A stretch of 64,000 nt of DNA from assembly GCA_015680685.1 (NCBI GenBank), contig MNCI01015611.1, positions 36,215 to 100,214 of the forward strand, read 5' to 3'. Positions 24,565-35,503 of this stretch are shown piece by piece. Position 1 is the stretch's first letter. Each line of letters begins with the position of its first letter. This DNA comes from Gnetum montanum. Taxonomy: Eukaryota; Streptophyta; Gnetopsida; Gnetales; Gnetaceae. Under the pieces are notes generated by a model. The model was not told the origin of the DNA. It ran no database searches and saw nothing but the letters and a program-made list of their open reading frames with translations. A program made the translations under genes and the position numbers.

Positions 24565-24850
24565 TATGTGAATTTGATTCTTGTTTTCCCAATTTTGAGC
24601 ATCTTTTCCCATAAAATACAAGAAAAATTAAATTTTATTCCATCTAAAAAATTGACAATATTGTACTATGACACCATTAATAATAGTATAAGTACATGTA
24701 TTAATATGTACTACTAAATCATAATAGTGTGTGTACATGTACTACAATATATGCACTAGTTCTCTAATATATGACTATCACTCAAGGTAAATTAGTTTGA
24801 TATAGATTTACATAGATTTATGAAAAATGTTAAATAATTTCTTTTTGCTA
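24565..24850 (-). repeat. Dispersed AT-rich repeat, copy 2
   Basis: Inverted relative to 4392-4650 and inserted in the LTR-like repeat 23379-25601, as the partner copy at 21818-22862 lacks it. The internal run of TACATGTA/TATATGCA motifs gives it weak dyad symmetry. Confidence 0.4.
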
Positions 24851-25601
24851 CATCCTTTAGATGTTGGTTTACCTATTTATTGTGATAGTTCTTCTAAGAA
24901 TTTTTCATTGGCCAGTCCTACATGAGAATAGGATTACACTTGCTCCTTTAGTAAACAACAACTTGGCCTTGTTACGCTAAACCTCATCACTTGATAGATA
25001 CCTCTAACCCATTTGTAAGTTATTAATTGATTTACATCTCCTTCTCTCTTATAAGTTATCCCATGCATTCTTGTTCTTTCAAGAATATGAGCATATCACT
25101 TGCAACTTCATCTTCATACAACTTCACACCTAGTTTGACCTTCTTTTCTTTTTAAGAACTAGATTCTTTCTCTTCTTTTTATCTTACAATCTTTTTAGAT
25201 GTTTTGATTTACAATTTATTTATATCTTTACTTACAATTACATAATTTCCATGCTTGATGATTTCTATGAGTTTACTCAAGCTTACTATTTTTATTCTTT
25301 TAGATGGTATTCATTCAATTAGTAGTCTTACTCTTATAACTTATAAGTTAAAATTCACTCACGATTTCTTTTTTATTTGTAAGATAGTTTATGAATCTTT
25401 ATCATGATACTTTTGGTTTACACCATTTCCTCTTCTTTCCTTCTTCACATTTAAGATTCCTACCCTTTTCTTTTCTTATGTTCTTTAATTCACATTTCTT
25501 CTTCCATTAATTACAAGTCATTGTTAATACCATGATATGAGAATAGTGGAGTTCATAGGTTATATTCCTTGTAAACAAACATAACTCATACAAAACATCA
25601 T

Positions 25602-25990
25602 GTTCTTTTGTTAATAGCTTATGGTTCTTTATCATAATACTTTTGGTTTATACCATTTTCTCTACTTTGCTTCTTCATATTTGAGATTGCTCCACTTGTC
25701 TTTTCTTAGGTTCTTTGCTTCATATTCCTTATTTTGAGTTCATGGGTTATATTCCTTGTAAACAAACATAACTTTTATGAAACATTGTGTTCCTTTGTTG
25801 ATTGTTTATGCGTCTTTATCATAATGCTTTTATTTTAAGTTATTTCTTCTTCTTTTCTTGTTCATTTTTGAGATTGCTTCACTTGTCATTTCTTAGGTTC
25901 TTTGGTTCATATTCCTTATTCTAAGTTCACAGTAATATCACTCGTACACAAATATAACTCTAATAAAACATGATGTTCCTTTGGGATATT
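25602..25990 (-). repeat. Partial tandem copies of an LTR start
   Basis: Two further copies, each about 180 bp, of the segment from TTTATCATAATACTTTT to AAACATAAC.TTAT..AACAT. They repeat the sequence of 25383-25610 with 15-25% differences by eye. Confidence 0.5.
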
Positions 25991-26004
25991 AGACCCAAAA
26001 CGTT

Positions 26005-26395
26005 TTTTTAACAATATTTACCCCCAAGACATGTAGTCAAATTAGAAAATTACAACTCAATGTACCAAAATCAAACCCATAACTTAAAGCTTCAAAATAA
26101 AAAGTCTTACCATCAGGTTAATGCCTAATTGTTAACCTCTCGCTTATTATTTTAAGTGCATACTACTATTCTACCTACTTCATTTAAGACAGACTATCAT
26201 TTGGAGTGATGGTAAAGTACTTGTTTCTTAAGTTATACAACCTAGGTTCAAGCCTAGGCATAGCCACTCAAAAGCACAAGTACATACCAAGATATATAGT
26301 CTAATTAGAACTTTATAACTCATAATTTCCCACCAAAATTGAATCCATGACTTGTTGATTTTAAATCAAGAGTCTTAGTCACTCAAAAAAGAAAG
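26005..26395. repeat. Cluster of SINE-like tRNA-derived units
   Basis: Three short units with pol III box-like pairs. The plus-strand unit at about 26195-26285 has an A-box-like TGGTAAAGTAC and, about 35 bases on, a B-box GGTTCAAGCCT that fits GWTCRANNC. On the minus strand, 26115-26040 reads TGGTAAGAC then GGGTTTGATTT, and 26385-26325 reads TGACTAAGACTCTTG then GGATTCAATTT, both with a decayed B box. The head-to-head and tail-to-tail arrangement suggests repeated insertion. No poly-A tail or TSD was resolved, so this is a candidate only. Confidence 0.4.
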
Positions 26396-26399
26396 GGGT

Positions 26400-27229
26400 A
26401 TCAAATTCCAAAAACATAAATAATAATATTAAAAAAATTTAGAGTCCATCAGATCATCAAAGAACTCTACCAATGTTCATCCTAATCCCAGATACAAAAA
26501 GAGGATGGTTAGCATCAAGTTGGTAGCCAATTGTTAAACCTTGTCAAATCTCATGACTGAGTTTTTTTTTTTTCATATTTTGTACATGCTATGGCATTCC
26601 TTAATGCAATGTGCAATAATCATGCGATTAAAGATTATATGAAGAAATTACAAATAAATAAATTTATAGCTCTTCATGGAGGCAAATGGTGAGAAAGAAC
26701 TTATGTAGTGGCCTTCATTTTGTTAAGACAAGGCTAGGATGATGAGAATGATGATGATCAAATCATCAAAAAGAGAGTCAAAAAGAAAAATTCCAAAAGT
26801 TTTGGGATACATTTTCAAGTTTTCATTGTTATAACTAATCCTAACTCCTTTGGGGTAGGAAAAGGATAAGGCCTTACCCTTATTTAGAAGCACCCTCATA
26901 AGTATTTAATTCTTACTAAAGGGTTTCTTATAAAGAGAAGAAAAAAAATCTCTTTAAATATAAAAGAATACATCAATTAAAAATAAAGAATAAATAGTAA
27001 CTAATGCTAAAAGCTTCCCATCAATGAGCTTCCAAAACAAAAACAAATTAATAATGTAGAAAATAAATTAATTGTTTGGATTTAACTATGAGTTTTTTTA
27101 CTTAAAATTGTAGTTGAATAGCAACATTTGTGAGAATATGATACTTGACTCTTAAAGAGATATCATAGTTATGCTCTTGCTCCTAGAAAATAACTACACA
27201 TCAAAACTTCCAAATAGAGTAGAGAATAA
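26400..27229. other. AT-rich spacer
   Basis: No gene or repeat structure that I can support; only A-rich and T-rich tracts and very short frames. Confidence 0.4.
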
Positions 27230-27560
27230 GCAATTGAAGACAATCCCAAATGCAAAGAAATAAAGTAGACAAAGTAGGTTGATCACCAAAAATGACTTCA
27301 TTAATGCTTAGCTGAAGGTTATTACAAATTCTCAATGTCCATTTCTAAGCATGTTGAGCAACAATAGGATGTCCAAAAAAATATGAGAAAATGAGTCTTC
27401 ACTTCTACAAAGAAGACATTTAGGAACAACATTTCTGATATGTTTAAGAGGAGTGGCAATAGGAAGACCTTGATGAATCAGCCACCATGAAAAAATACAA
27501 TGTTCTAACCATAATCTCCTTTTTCATTCAAAAGTGTTCCTTTTAACTATTTCTAATTTA
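27230..27560 (-). pseudogene. LINE relic: zinc-binding domain downstream of RT (zf-RVT)
   Basis: Minus-strand frame from about 27525 to 27355 with the pattern FSWWLIHQGLP.....LKHI.NVVPKCLLC, then SEDSFSHIFLD. This is the conserved C-terminal zinc-binding region that follows the RT in plant LINEs (C-x2-C, then SH-F). No RT core is visible upstream on this strand, so only the 3' end of the element inserted or survived, as expected from 5' truncation. Confidence 0.7.
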
Positions 27561-28250
27561 TCTGCAAGCTAAACAGCAAGGTTTACAATGTTCAGAGTAG
27601 CAACAGCAGAGACCGTATCCATAATGTGTTATAGAAACATGCTTGCATTTTTCGTCTGAGTTGGGTCTTTATCAGTCGTTTGCAGCCAAAACGTGCTTGG
27701 CTTCCTTTTCTTTTTTGGGGAATCGCTGATGACAATCACATGTAGCTGAGTGCCTTACCAAATTTGATAGTTTAGCCTTTTCCCAGGTCTCATCATTCCA
27801 AAGTGCTTCATTGGGTTATAAATTGTTATTCGTGCGTACAACAAAGATGTCATTTCATCTGGAGGCATATTTTCGGCATCTTCACCACAAATCAGCTTGT
27901 TGGCCACGGAGATGCAATGTCTAAGTACTAATGCTACAATTCAAATAATATAAAATAAAATAAACATTGTGCAAAGGGGTCCGACTTTAATTTCAAGAGA
28001 TTGCAGGCTGATTTTCAGACATGGCTGAGTGATTTTGGTGTTCCTTGAGAAGAGAGATTACATTCCATTATGTGTGCAGCAGGGTAGGGAATTGTCACAG
28101 CAACATTTTATGACTCAAAAATCGGAGCAACATTTTCCACAATTTCAAAGCTTACAATTGCTTTGGAATCCGACTAAAATCTACAAATCATGAGTGCATC
28201 TTTGACTTTTACTTCATAACATACTTTTTAAAAACTTTTAGGGCAGCTTT
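27561..28250 (-). other. Less AT-rich segment, possible host-gene or transposon fragment
   Basis: Composition is noticeably richer in GC than either flank, with several CpG. The minus strand holds a short open stretch at about 27915-27755 (containing KLICGEDAENMPP and YNPMKHFGMM) and another near 28150-28030 (VTIPYPAAHIMEC). They could be two exons of a captured or pseudogenised host gene, with an AT-rich intron-like gap between. I do not recognise the protein, and alternative frames overlap, so no function is given. Confidence 0.25.
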
Positions 28251-29108
28251 GAATTTTATTTCATAAGGTACTTTTTTAAAACAATTCTACCCCTTTTTTC
28301 TATTTATTGATTAGTTTTTTCTTTACTATTTATTGATTAGTTTTTTCTTTACTATGAAGATAGTTGAAATTTTCCTTGTGATTATATGAGTCAATTCCAA
28401 ATGTACATGGTTAGGATTCAGGAGATGGTGATAAAGGATTTTCCTTAAAGAAAACCAGATAGAACTTTCATGCATTCAGCTTACAAGAATGAAAATTTTG
28501 TTAAGGACATTTAAAAATGGTAGCTAACAATGAGCTAAATTTATCTTCATCTATGTAATGATTTTAAGTAACATTTTAGTATCAATTGCTCATAACATTA
28601 TAATTTTATGTGCTCTTTTCTACCTACTAGTTACTTCATTTAGACAACTTAGACAATAAGCTTATCTTCTATAAAACTATCTCACTTTTACTACTTGTGC
28701 TATGCGGTTCAAAAGCTTCCAACTTTCCGAGTTCCTTCATTCAAATAGCTTTGCTTGTCAAGGTAATAATGAGGTATTTTATGTATACGTTGAGTCCTTG
28801 AATCATAGGAGACTCATAGCTACTTAATGATATCATACCTAAGCTAAGACATGCTACTGGGTCTAATGACCTACCTAGTATTAAAACATTTATGTCCATT
28901 ATTTGAGTTGTAGCTAATTGACATTGTATCCCTAATTTGTTATCTTTTCTCTTTCTTTCTTTTTTTAGCTTTATCCTCAAAATTCTCAAGAAATGTTAGT
29001 CAAATTTGACATTTTATAATCATTATGTATGATCCATGACTTGAGAGGTATTATCTTATAATGATTTTATAATTATTGTTGATTTTTCCTAGTTCTTTTA
29101 TTGGACTT
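28251..29108. other. AT-rich spacer
   Basis: A short tandem duplication (TTTACTATTTATTGATTAGTTTTTTC-like) lies at about 28300-28350. No coding or mobile-element signal recognised. Confidence 0.4.
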
Positions 29109-30072
29109 TGATAGAACATCATTTTGTTAGTATATCAGTCAACTACGATATTGTAGATGCTATGTTGCATCTGTGTCAATGCATCCCCATTAATGCATCT
29201 CAATTGGCTGCTAGTTCATAGATGCTATGTTGCATCTGCTATATTGTAAATGTTGCATCAACACATCTACTATAACCTAGCTGCATCAACACATCTCTAT
29301 TGACATAGCCAACTACATTAATGCAAAAGTGTCAACACAATATATTTATTTGCCTATACATATGTGAGCATCTCTTGCATATTTTTCATCATTTGGTCAA
29401 TAGTATAGTTGAAATCTTATAGTTTTCTTCCATAATCTTTGCAAACTATCAATGAGTGCCTACAATGTGGATTTGAGTCAATTGTATGCCATCTTATTCA
29501 AGTGGCATTATACCTAGACACATTTCATGAACAATAATATGGTCAAGATTGAGTCATATTCATTGCACCATTTTGATTTAGAATAGATTTACTTTTAATG
29601 CAATTTACTTTACATGTACCTAATTATTATTTACATTTTTATACACATTAATTAATTGGTGGAATGAGCATGACCAGTTTCGAGTGTAAACACGTATTCT
29701 CTTGGTAATCCCAGCAACATTATTGCTTGGTTCACCTACTAGCATAATACTTGGAAATCCCAAAAGTAGGTATGTGAGTTTAGGATGTGTATAGTAAGCT
29801 AGGACTTAACACTCATCATCCTTAGGATAGTCTAAGATTTAACTTCTTGTTATTAGTTTGATTAATTAAAAAATTAATTTTCATGTTTTTATATAACTTA
29901 GCCATGGCCACACAAAATCAATAATCATATGTCCAAGTGACAAGATAATGACCTAGTATCAATACTTAATGATCTAGATACTACACTAGTTTCATCCACG
30001 AAATTCGAGTAGATTGCATGTGAACACTTGTGATTCTTATAGTTGAGCATAGAGGACACTCACTGCTCATCA
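29109..30072 (+). repeat. Old solo LTR of the Athila-type family
   Basis: Begins TGATAGAACATCATTTTG, alignable with the element A LTR start, and ends CACTGCTCATCA. The body shares the element A order: GTGCCTACAATGTGGATTTG-like R region, a CACATTTCATGAACAATAAT block, AGCATGACCAGTTTCGAG and the ATCCACGAAATTCGAG tail. Its 29150-29330 cassette is built from GATGC/GCATC and TTGCATC repeats. Flanks are GACTT (29104-29108) and ATCTT (30073-30077), at best a diverged TSD. Confidence 0.75.
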
Positions 30073-31050
30073 ATCTTTGTGCTACTATAGTCTTTTGCCT
30101 CTATTTTGCATTTGTAGTGGATAATTCAAGCTTGGCCTTAAATGGAAAAATTAACATAATTTTATTTTGCTAAAAATGATCGTGATTACAAGATTTAAGG
30201 ATCTATATTGGCTTGACTTTGATTTACTTTTAAGATTTTGGTTATTCTATAGATGTTATGGAATTTACACCAAAGTTGATAGGTTTAATTAAATGTATAA
30301 CTCCATTTTAGTTTTGAGAATTTTTTATTCTTATAATATAAAATTATATTAGCTTAAAATCATTTTAGTTTATTTATATTTTGTTATTATTTAAACTTTA
30401 AAAATAGTTAATATGAATTTTGTTGAAAGAAAACATTTTAAAATAGTTATAGAGCTAGAGAAAATCTCATTATTTAAATGAATTTCATCCATTTGATAAC
30501 TTATACAAGCATCTTTTAAAAACTTGAATTCTTAAGTATCTATCCCCTATATTTAACCAAAGTAATTGATCCTTAAGTAAATCACCTTGAGCCTTGTGAT
30601 CTTAAAAAAACATTTTGCTAATGTTAGAGGCTTGCAAGTTGTTATTAAACACTTTCATCATGAGAGATATGAAACAAATATTCTATGATTTGATAAACTA
30701 TATTCTAGTTTCAAGGATAACAACTCATAAATCTTTAGCAAAGCATTTGCCACAATGTCTAAAAAATCTCACGATGTGAGTAATAGCATTTTCCCACCCT
30801 TCAATGAAGTCATCAAAATTCACTAGTCTTTGAACTAAGTTTCAAACATGATGAATATATATTTGGAATTTTTTATTCAACAAAAAAATAGTATTAGCAA
30901 CCATTAAAAAATGATGGAAGATTTACATGGATTATCTTTTAAATAGATAACTTAATAGGAAGGTGAAATGAAAGAGTGCACTCTAGATGTACTCAAACAA
31001 ATAAACTATGTTGAGATACAAACAATAAATTAATAGAAGTAGAGAGATAA
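30073..31050. other. AT-rich spacer
   Basis: No convincing gene. The minus strand of 30620-30860 has a short readable stretch (FDDFIEGWENAITHIVRFF) that I could not assign to a family. Confidence 0.35.
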
Positions 31051-31723
31051 TGTAAGAGAGGTAGCAGGGTTGATGATGGCCTGCTACCTCCCCCATGGTT
31101 CAAGGGCCATGGTGACATGAGTCCTTTACTTCTTATGTCTTTAGAACCATACTAGCATGGTAGTTCCATGCATTAGTAAGAGGAGGCCACAACCTTCCTT
31201 ATTATCCCACTTGTTAGGACCTTACCTAGGAGGGTTATGTAGTTCAACTTTGCATTGGGGTGTAAGCCAAGTAAGTCATGGGATGGCCTATGGAATATTG
31301 TGTGTGCTCGTTAGAGCACAACACCAACTACCAACACGTAGTGATGTATCTGGAGGGCTCAACTGGTAGTCCCCATGGTATCCATGTAAGTGGAGCAAGG
31401 GAGTGCTATCTANATTTATAAACCATAAACCTTCTCTACCCCTTTATCAAGTAAGTTTTAGTGACAAATACTATGAGGCTTTAATGCCATTTGTAATAAC
31501 GTTGTCCTTGACACATTGTCCAAAACCCCAAGAGTCACTCAAAATATGTTCATATTTGGGATGGAACTCAAGAGGAATATTCCTCGGCTATCAATAGTCC
31601 TGAAACACATGTTAACAAACAATCTGTTAGTGTTAGCATGTGACTTGAATGGTGTTTCAAGTAATTCAAACATATCACACTAATAAAAGCTAGATAGCAC
31701 TCCCTTGCTCCACTTACATGGAN
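31051..31723 (+). repeat. 5' LTR of element C, with an inverted segment between single Ns
   Basis: 31051-31412 matches the start of the 3' LTR at 54842-55203. From the N at 31413 to the N at 31723 the sequence is the reverse complement of what should follow: its inverse matches 3' LTR 55170-55440. The 32 bases 31381-31412 reappear exactly in inverse at 31691-31722, just inside the second N. This is the signature of a contig placed in the wrong orientation, so the true LTR is probably about 640 bp without inversion. Confidence 0.75.
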
Positions 31724-31765
31724 AGGTTGTAGAGTGTGGATGTAATCCATTATGTTCTTAAAGAA

Positions 31766-32875
31766 ATGGACTTGTTGTAGGATAAGATGGACCTCTGCTC
31801 TGAGGACCAGGTGAAAGTGATAGACACCAAAGTCTCAATTCTTAAGGACTGTTTGGATTGTATGTTGATCCTGTATAAGGACCTCTTTGGATTCTTTCAA
31901 AAGGCATAGATAAAATAATCTCTAGTTGATGCCATTATTATTTGGATAAAGATTATGGAGGACACCTTGATTAGAGTGAATCAAGAGCTATCTAACACAA
32001 AAATTGAAAACACCATCCTGAAGTCCTCCCTGGTAGGACACCTAGCACAAGAGCTGATAGCAATGGCCCAAATCAAAGTAATAGAACTAGGGTCCTATGA
32101 TGGCAAGATAAGTGACACTAAAACTAATACTTTTCTCCATGATGTGGAGATGTATTTATCTACTAGGGATGTTCTTATAGCCCAGAAGGTTTTCATTACA
32201 TCTCAGTACCTCACAGGAAGTGCTAAGCTATGGTGGCTCTACCTTCTTCATGCTTGAGAGAAGGGTACTAAAACTAAGATAGTAGACACCTAAAATAGAT
32301 TCAAAGTGGCTTTGATTAAATAGTTCAATCCAGGGAACTCAAAATAAGTATTTGAAACCAAGCTTGAGTTCTTGAAATACTTAGATAAGCTTGAATATTA
32401 CATTAATGCTTTCCAAGAGCTTATGTTACTGATTCTCGATATGGAAGATTAGGATCATTTCTTCAAATTTGTAAATGGTTTGCAACCTTGGGTGCAGATG
32501 AAACTATGCTGACAAAGTATCGATATTCTTAGTAAGGCTATTACAGCTAATGGTACCTTCCTTGATTTCAAGGCTACAAAGCTAGATAAGGATAAATTAG
32601 AAAAGGGAAAGTAGGGCATGTCCTTCCACTCTCAGAAAATAGACATAGATTCCACTAAAGATGGAAATAGTTTTAAATCAATTCAACAAGGCAATTGCCC
32701 TACAAGTGGTCCTCTAGGAAAATAAGGCTCCCAGCATGAACATAAAGATATAGGAAGTAAATGGTGACCTAGGGTCAAGAAAAAAATTCTCCAAAGGGTC
32801 CTACAAGGGACCAATTCAATGCTTCTTTTTCCATGATAATCACCTAGCAAGAAATTATCCTCTAAGCCCATGAAG
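31766..32875 (+). pseudogene. Element C gag relic
   Basis: Broken frame from a possible ATG at 31766. It has the Ty3/gypsy gag layout: a helical N-terminal part, then GSYDGKISDTKTNTFLHDVEMY and LTGSAKLWWLYL (about 32090-32255), the usual phrase with the WW pair, then an arginine- and lysine-rich end near 32570-32640. The 100 codons 31955-32257 are open; the rest has TAG and TGA stops. No intact CCHC knuckle; a FHDNHLA.NYPL-like remnant of its tail is seen near 32830. Confidence 0.65.
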
Positions 32876-33079
32876 GGTTAAGAATAGGCAAGGACAAACT
32901 CAAGGGAAGTAGTTGATGACTCTTGAGTACCATTCAAACCCATTCCTTCATATTACAAATGCTAGCACCTCAAGGAAACAACAAATATTAGTTGTTATGA
33001 TGGAGTTGTTTGATATAGCTATGTAGAGGTCAAGAGTCGAAAGCTTCAAAATGCTAATCCTGATAATTTACACCAAGTC

Positions 33080-33640
33080 CAACTAGCCCCAATCATTGTT
33101 AGCTTGAGATAGATAAGTACCCTGATTGATAATGGTGCTAGTCACAATTATATGGTTCCATCCATGGTAAGGGACTTGTAGCTAGAAGTAAAACCAATTC
33201 AAGTTTCTTACAAACTTGCAAAGTTTTAATCCCTTTAGTGTATCAGTGTCTATCAAAACATTCCAATTCAAGTGGGTTCATGGCAAGGAGATTTTGATTT
33301 CTCAATTCTAGATATGGATTCCTTTAATGTCATATTGGGGCAGGAATTCTTACACAAGGCCAAAATTTTCACTGCACCATATTTAGATCTAATTTTCATT
33401 TCACATGAGAACTCACCTTATCTAATTTAGACTCATAGGACACAGATCAAAAAGTATAAGGCGTCTAGCCTCCAAATTGTTTCTCCTATGATGATGAAAT
33501 GTTTGGCTAGGGATCCCAAATGAAAATTTCTTCTAGCTATGCAAACTAACAATCCTTCCAACGCTAGTGAGCCTCAAACATGCATTGATTCACATATAGC
33601 TAAGGCATTAGACTACTTCTGAGACATGATGCCACAAGAG
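33080..33640 (+). pseudogene. Element C protease relic
   Basis: ISTLIDNGASHNYM at about 33110-33160 corresponds to the retropepsin motif ALxDSGATHSFM; the catalytic DSG is DNG here. VGSWQGDFDFSILDMD and FNVILGQEFL (about 33290-33350) match the C-terminal LGMDWL-type box. Several TAG stops and frame changes follow. Confidence 0.65.
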
Positions 33641-33649
33641 CTACCTAGA

Positions 33650-34960
33650 AATTTACCACCATGGAGAACAATAGATCATAAAATAGCATTACTACCAGGT
33701 ATTGACCCATCTATTCAAAGATCATATCGGTTAACAAGGCTAGAGTTTGTAGGGTTGAAGAAATAGCCTAAGAGTCTAATGTCTAAAGGATACATTCATC
33801 CCTCAAAATCCCGTTATGTGTACCAATGTTGTTTGTCATCAAGGAGGATGAGACATTGCATCTATGTTGTGACTACAAGCTATTAAATAAGAACACTATT
33901 AATAACAAGTATCCAATGCCACTCATCTCTGACCTATTTGATCAACTAGTACGGGAATGTTATTTTACTTGGCTAGATCTTCACCAAGGGTATTATCAAC
34001 TTTGCATCATAGAGGGTGATAAGGATAAAACTACATGTGTAATGAGATATGGATGGTATGAATGGATAATGATGCCCTTTGGGCTATGTAATTCATCAAC
34101 CACTTTCTATACTCTTATGAATGAGATATTTTAGTCATTTCTTGATAAATTTATAGTCATCTATCTCGACAATATATTAGTATATAGCTAGACCATGGAG
34201 GAGCATGCTCCTTACCTACAATTTGTCCATGAGAAATTACAAGAAAATCAATTGTACATTAAAAAAGAGAAGTTTGGATTCTATTACACAAATCTAAAAT
34301 TTCTAGGACACCTTGTGGAACATGGACTGATTAAGACAAATCCTAAAAAATTACAGGTTGTACACTAGTGGTCCACTCCCACTAATGTTCATGAGGTTTA
34401 ATAGTTTATGGGGTTAACCAACTTCTATTGTATATTTATCAAACATTTCTCAGGTGTTGCTACTTCCCTTACAAATTTGTAGAAGAAAGAAGTCCCACGA
34501 CAATGGGATTTAGACTATTAGTAGACCTTTGACAAAATCAAAGAGGCCTTAACCTCCCATCCTATATTAGATTTACTAGATTTCTCAAAATCTTTTGAGA
34601 TTCACATCGATGCTTGTAAGGATGCAATTAGTGGTGTGTTGCTACATAAGGATCATCCTATCACTTATGAGTCTCGAAAGCTGAACCAAGTAGAGTAGAG
34701 ATGGCCTCTCCACAAGAAAGAAATGTTTGCCATTGTCCATTGCTTAAGATCATGGAGGCATTACTTGCTAGAAAGTTGCATCCATGTAAAGGCCAATAAG
34801 TTGGCTACCAACTATCTGCTTAATTAAACTACGTTAAGGCCCAAACAAGCATGATGGTTAATCATGCTCTCTAAATTTGATTTTCAACTAATCTACCATC
34901 CTAAAAAGGAGAATGCGGTGGTGGGTACATTGAGTTGCCATCCTCAACCTACCTCCCAAC
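33650..34960 (+). pseudogene. Element C reverse transcriptase and RNase H relic
   Basis: Open over 102 codons at 33826-34134, with CCDYKLLNKNTINNKYPMPL, WLDLHQGYYQ and MPFGLCNSSTTF, all standard RT blocks. The catalytic box at 34162-34173 reads YLDN instead of YLDD, losing one metal-binding aspartate. RNase H shows HIDACKDAISGVL (family CDAS..AIGAVL) near 34605, ESRKLN, HKKEMFAIVHCLRSWRHYL and HPKKENAVVGTLS (family DNVVADALS). About ten in-frame stops, mostly TAG. Confidence 0.8.
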
Positions 34961-35503
34961 TCTTCTCTATCACCAAGCTGCATACCTTGCATGTCCAATG
35001 CTATGAGGTATTGTTAGTCAAAATTTAAGATTGTTTGAAAAGGAATCCTTAGGTCATTAACCTCATGAAATCAATAGAAATATGATTAGCACCACATTTC
35101 AAAATGAGGAATATAATGCTTTGGTTTTTCAAATACTCAAATCTATGTTCTAAACTAGAATGGCCTCCATAAGTAGATTATTCAAGAGTTCCATGATAAA
35201 CAATGGGCTAGGCATCTTGAATAATAAAGAATACTGGTACTAATTCAGAGAACCTTCTTTTGGTTGAAGATGTATCTGAATATAATTGCCAACATCTAGA
35301 AGTATCTGGTGTGCCAATAGGACAAAGGTTCTATGGTGAGTCCTAGTGTACTCCTTTTTCCATTAGAAATCCCACCATTCTTGTGCCTATGATCATCATG
35401 GACTTCATCACAAGCCTACCAAATGTGCAAGGCCTAAGAAGCATCATTCTGGTCATGGAAAAATTTTCTAAGTTTGCCATATTTATTCCTTGTCCATCCC
35501 AAT
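34961..35503 (+). pseudogene. Element C integrase relic, N-terminal part
   Basis: Poorly readable zinc-binding region (35170-35340, CQ.DKGS then a SPS-like phrase) followed by the core start IIMDFITSLPNVQGL at 35391, with the first catalytic Asp at 35401-35403, and VMEKFSKFAIFIPCPSQ up to the break at 35503. After removal of the solo LTR the frame continues with CLAKDTATYYFHRM (36530-36575). Confidence 0.75.

Larger units (their letters stand above)
23379..25601 (-). repeat. LTR-like repeat, 5' copy, interrupted twice
   Basis: Partner of 21818-22862. Its homology is broken by a solo LTR (23679-24466 plus TSD) and by a dispersed AT-rich unit (about 24565-24850); without them its length is close to that of its partner. 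It ends at the PBS at 23378. On its outer side (25602-25990) two more partial, tandem copies of its first 180 bp follow, so the start of this repeat has been locally amplified. Confidence 0.55.
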
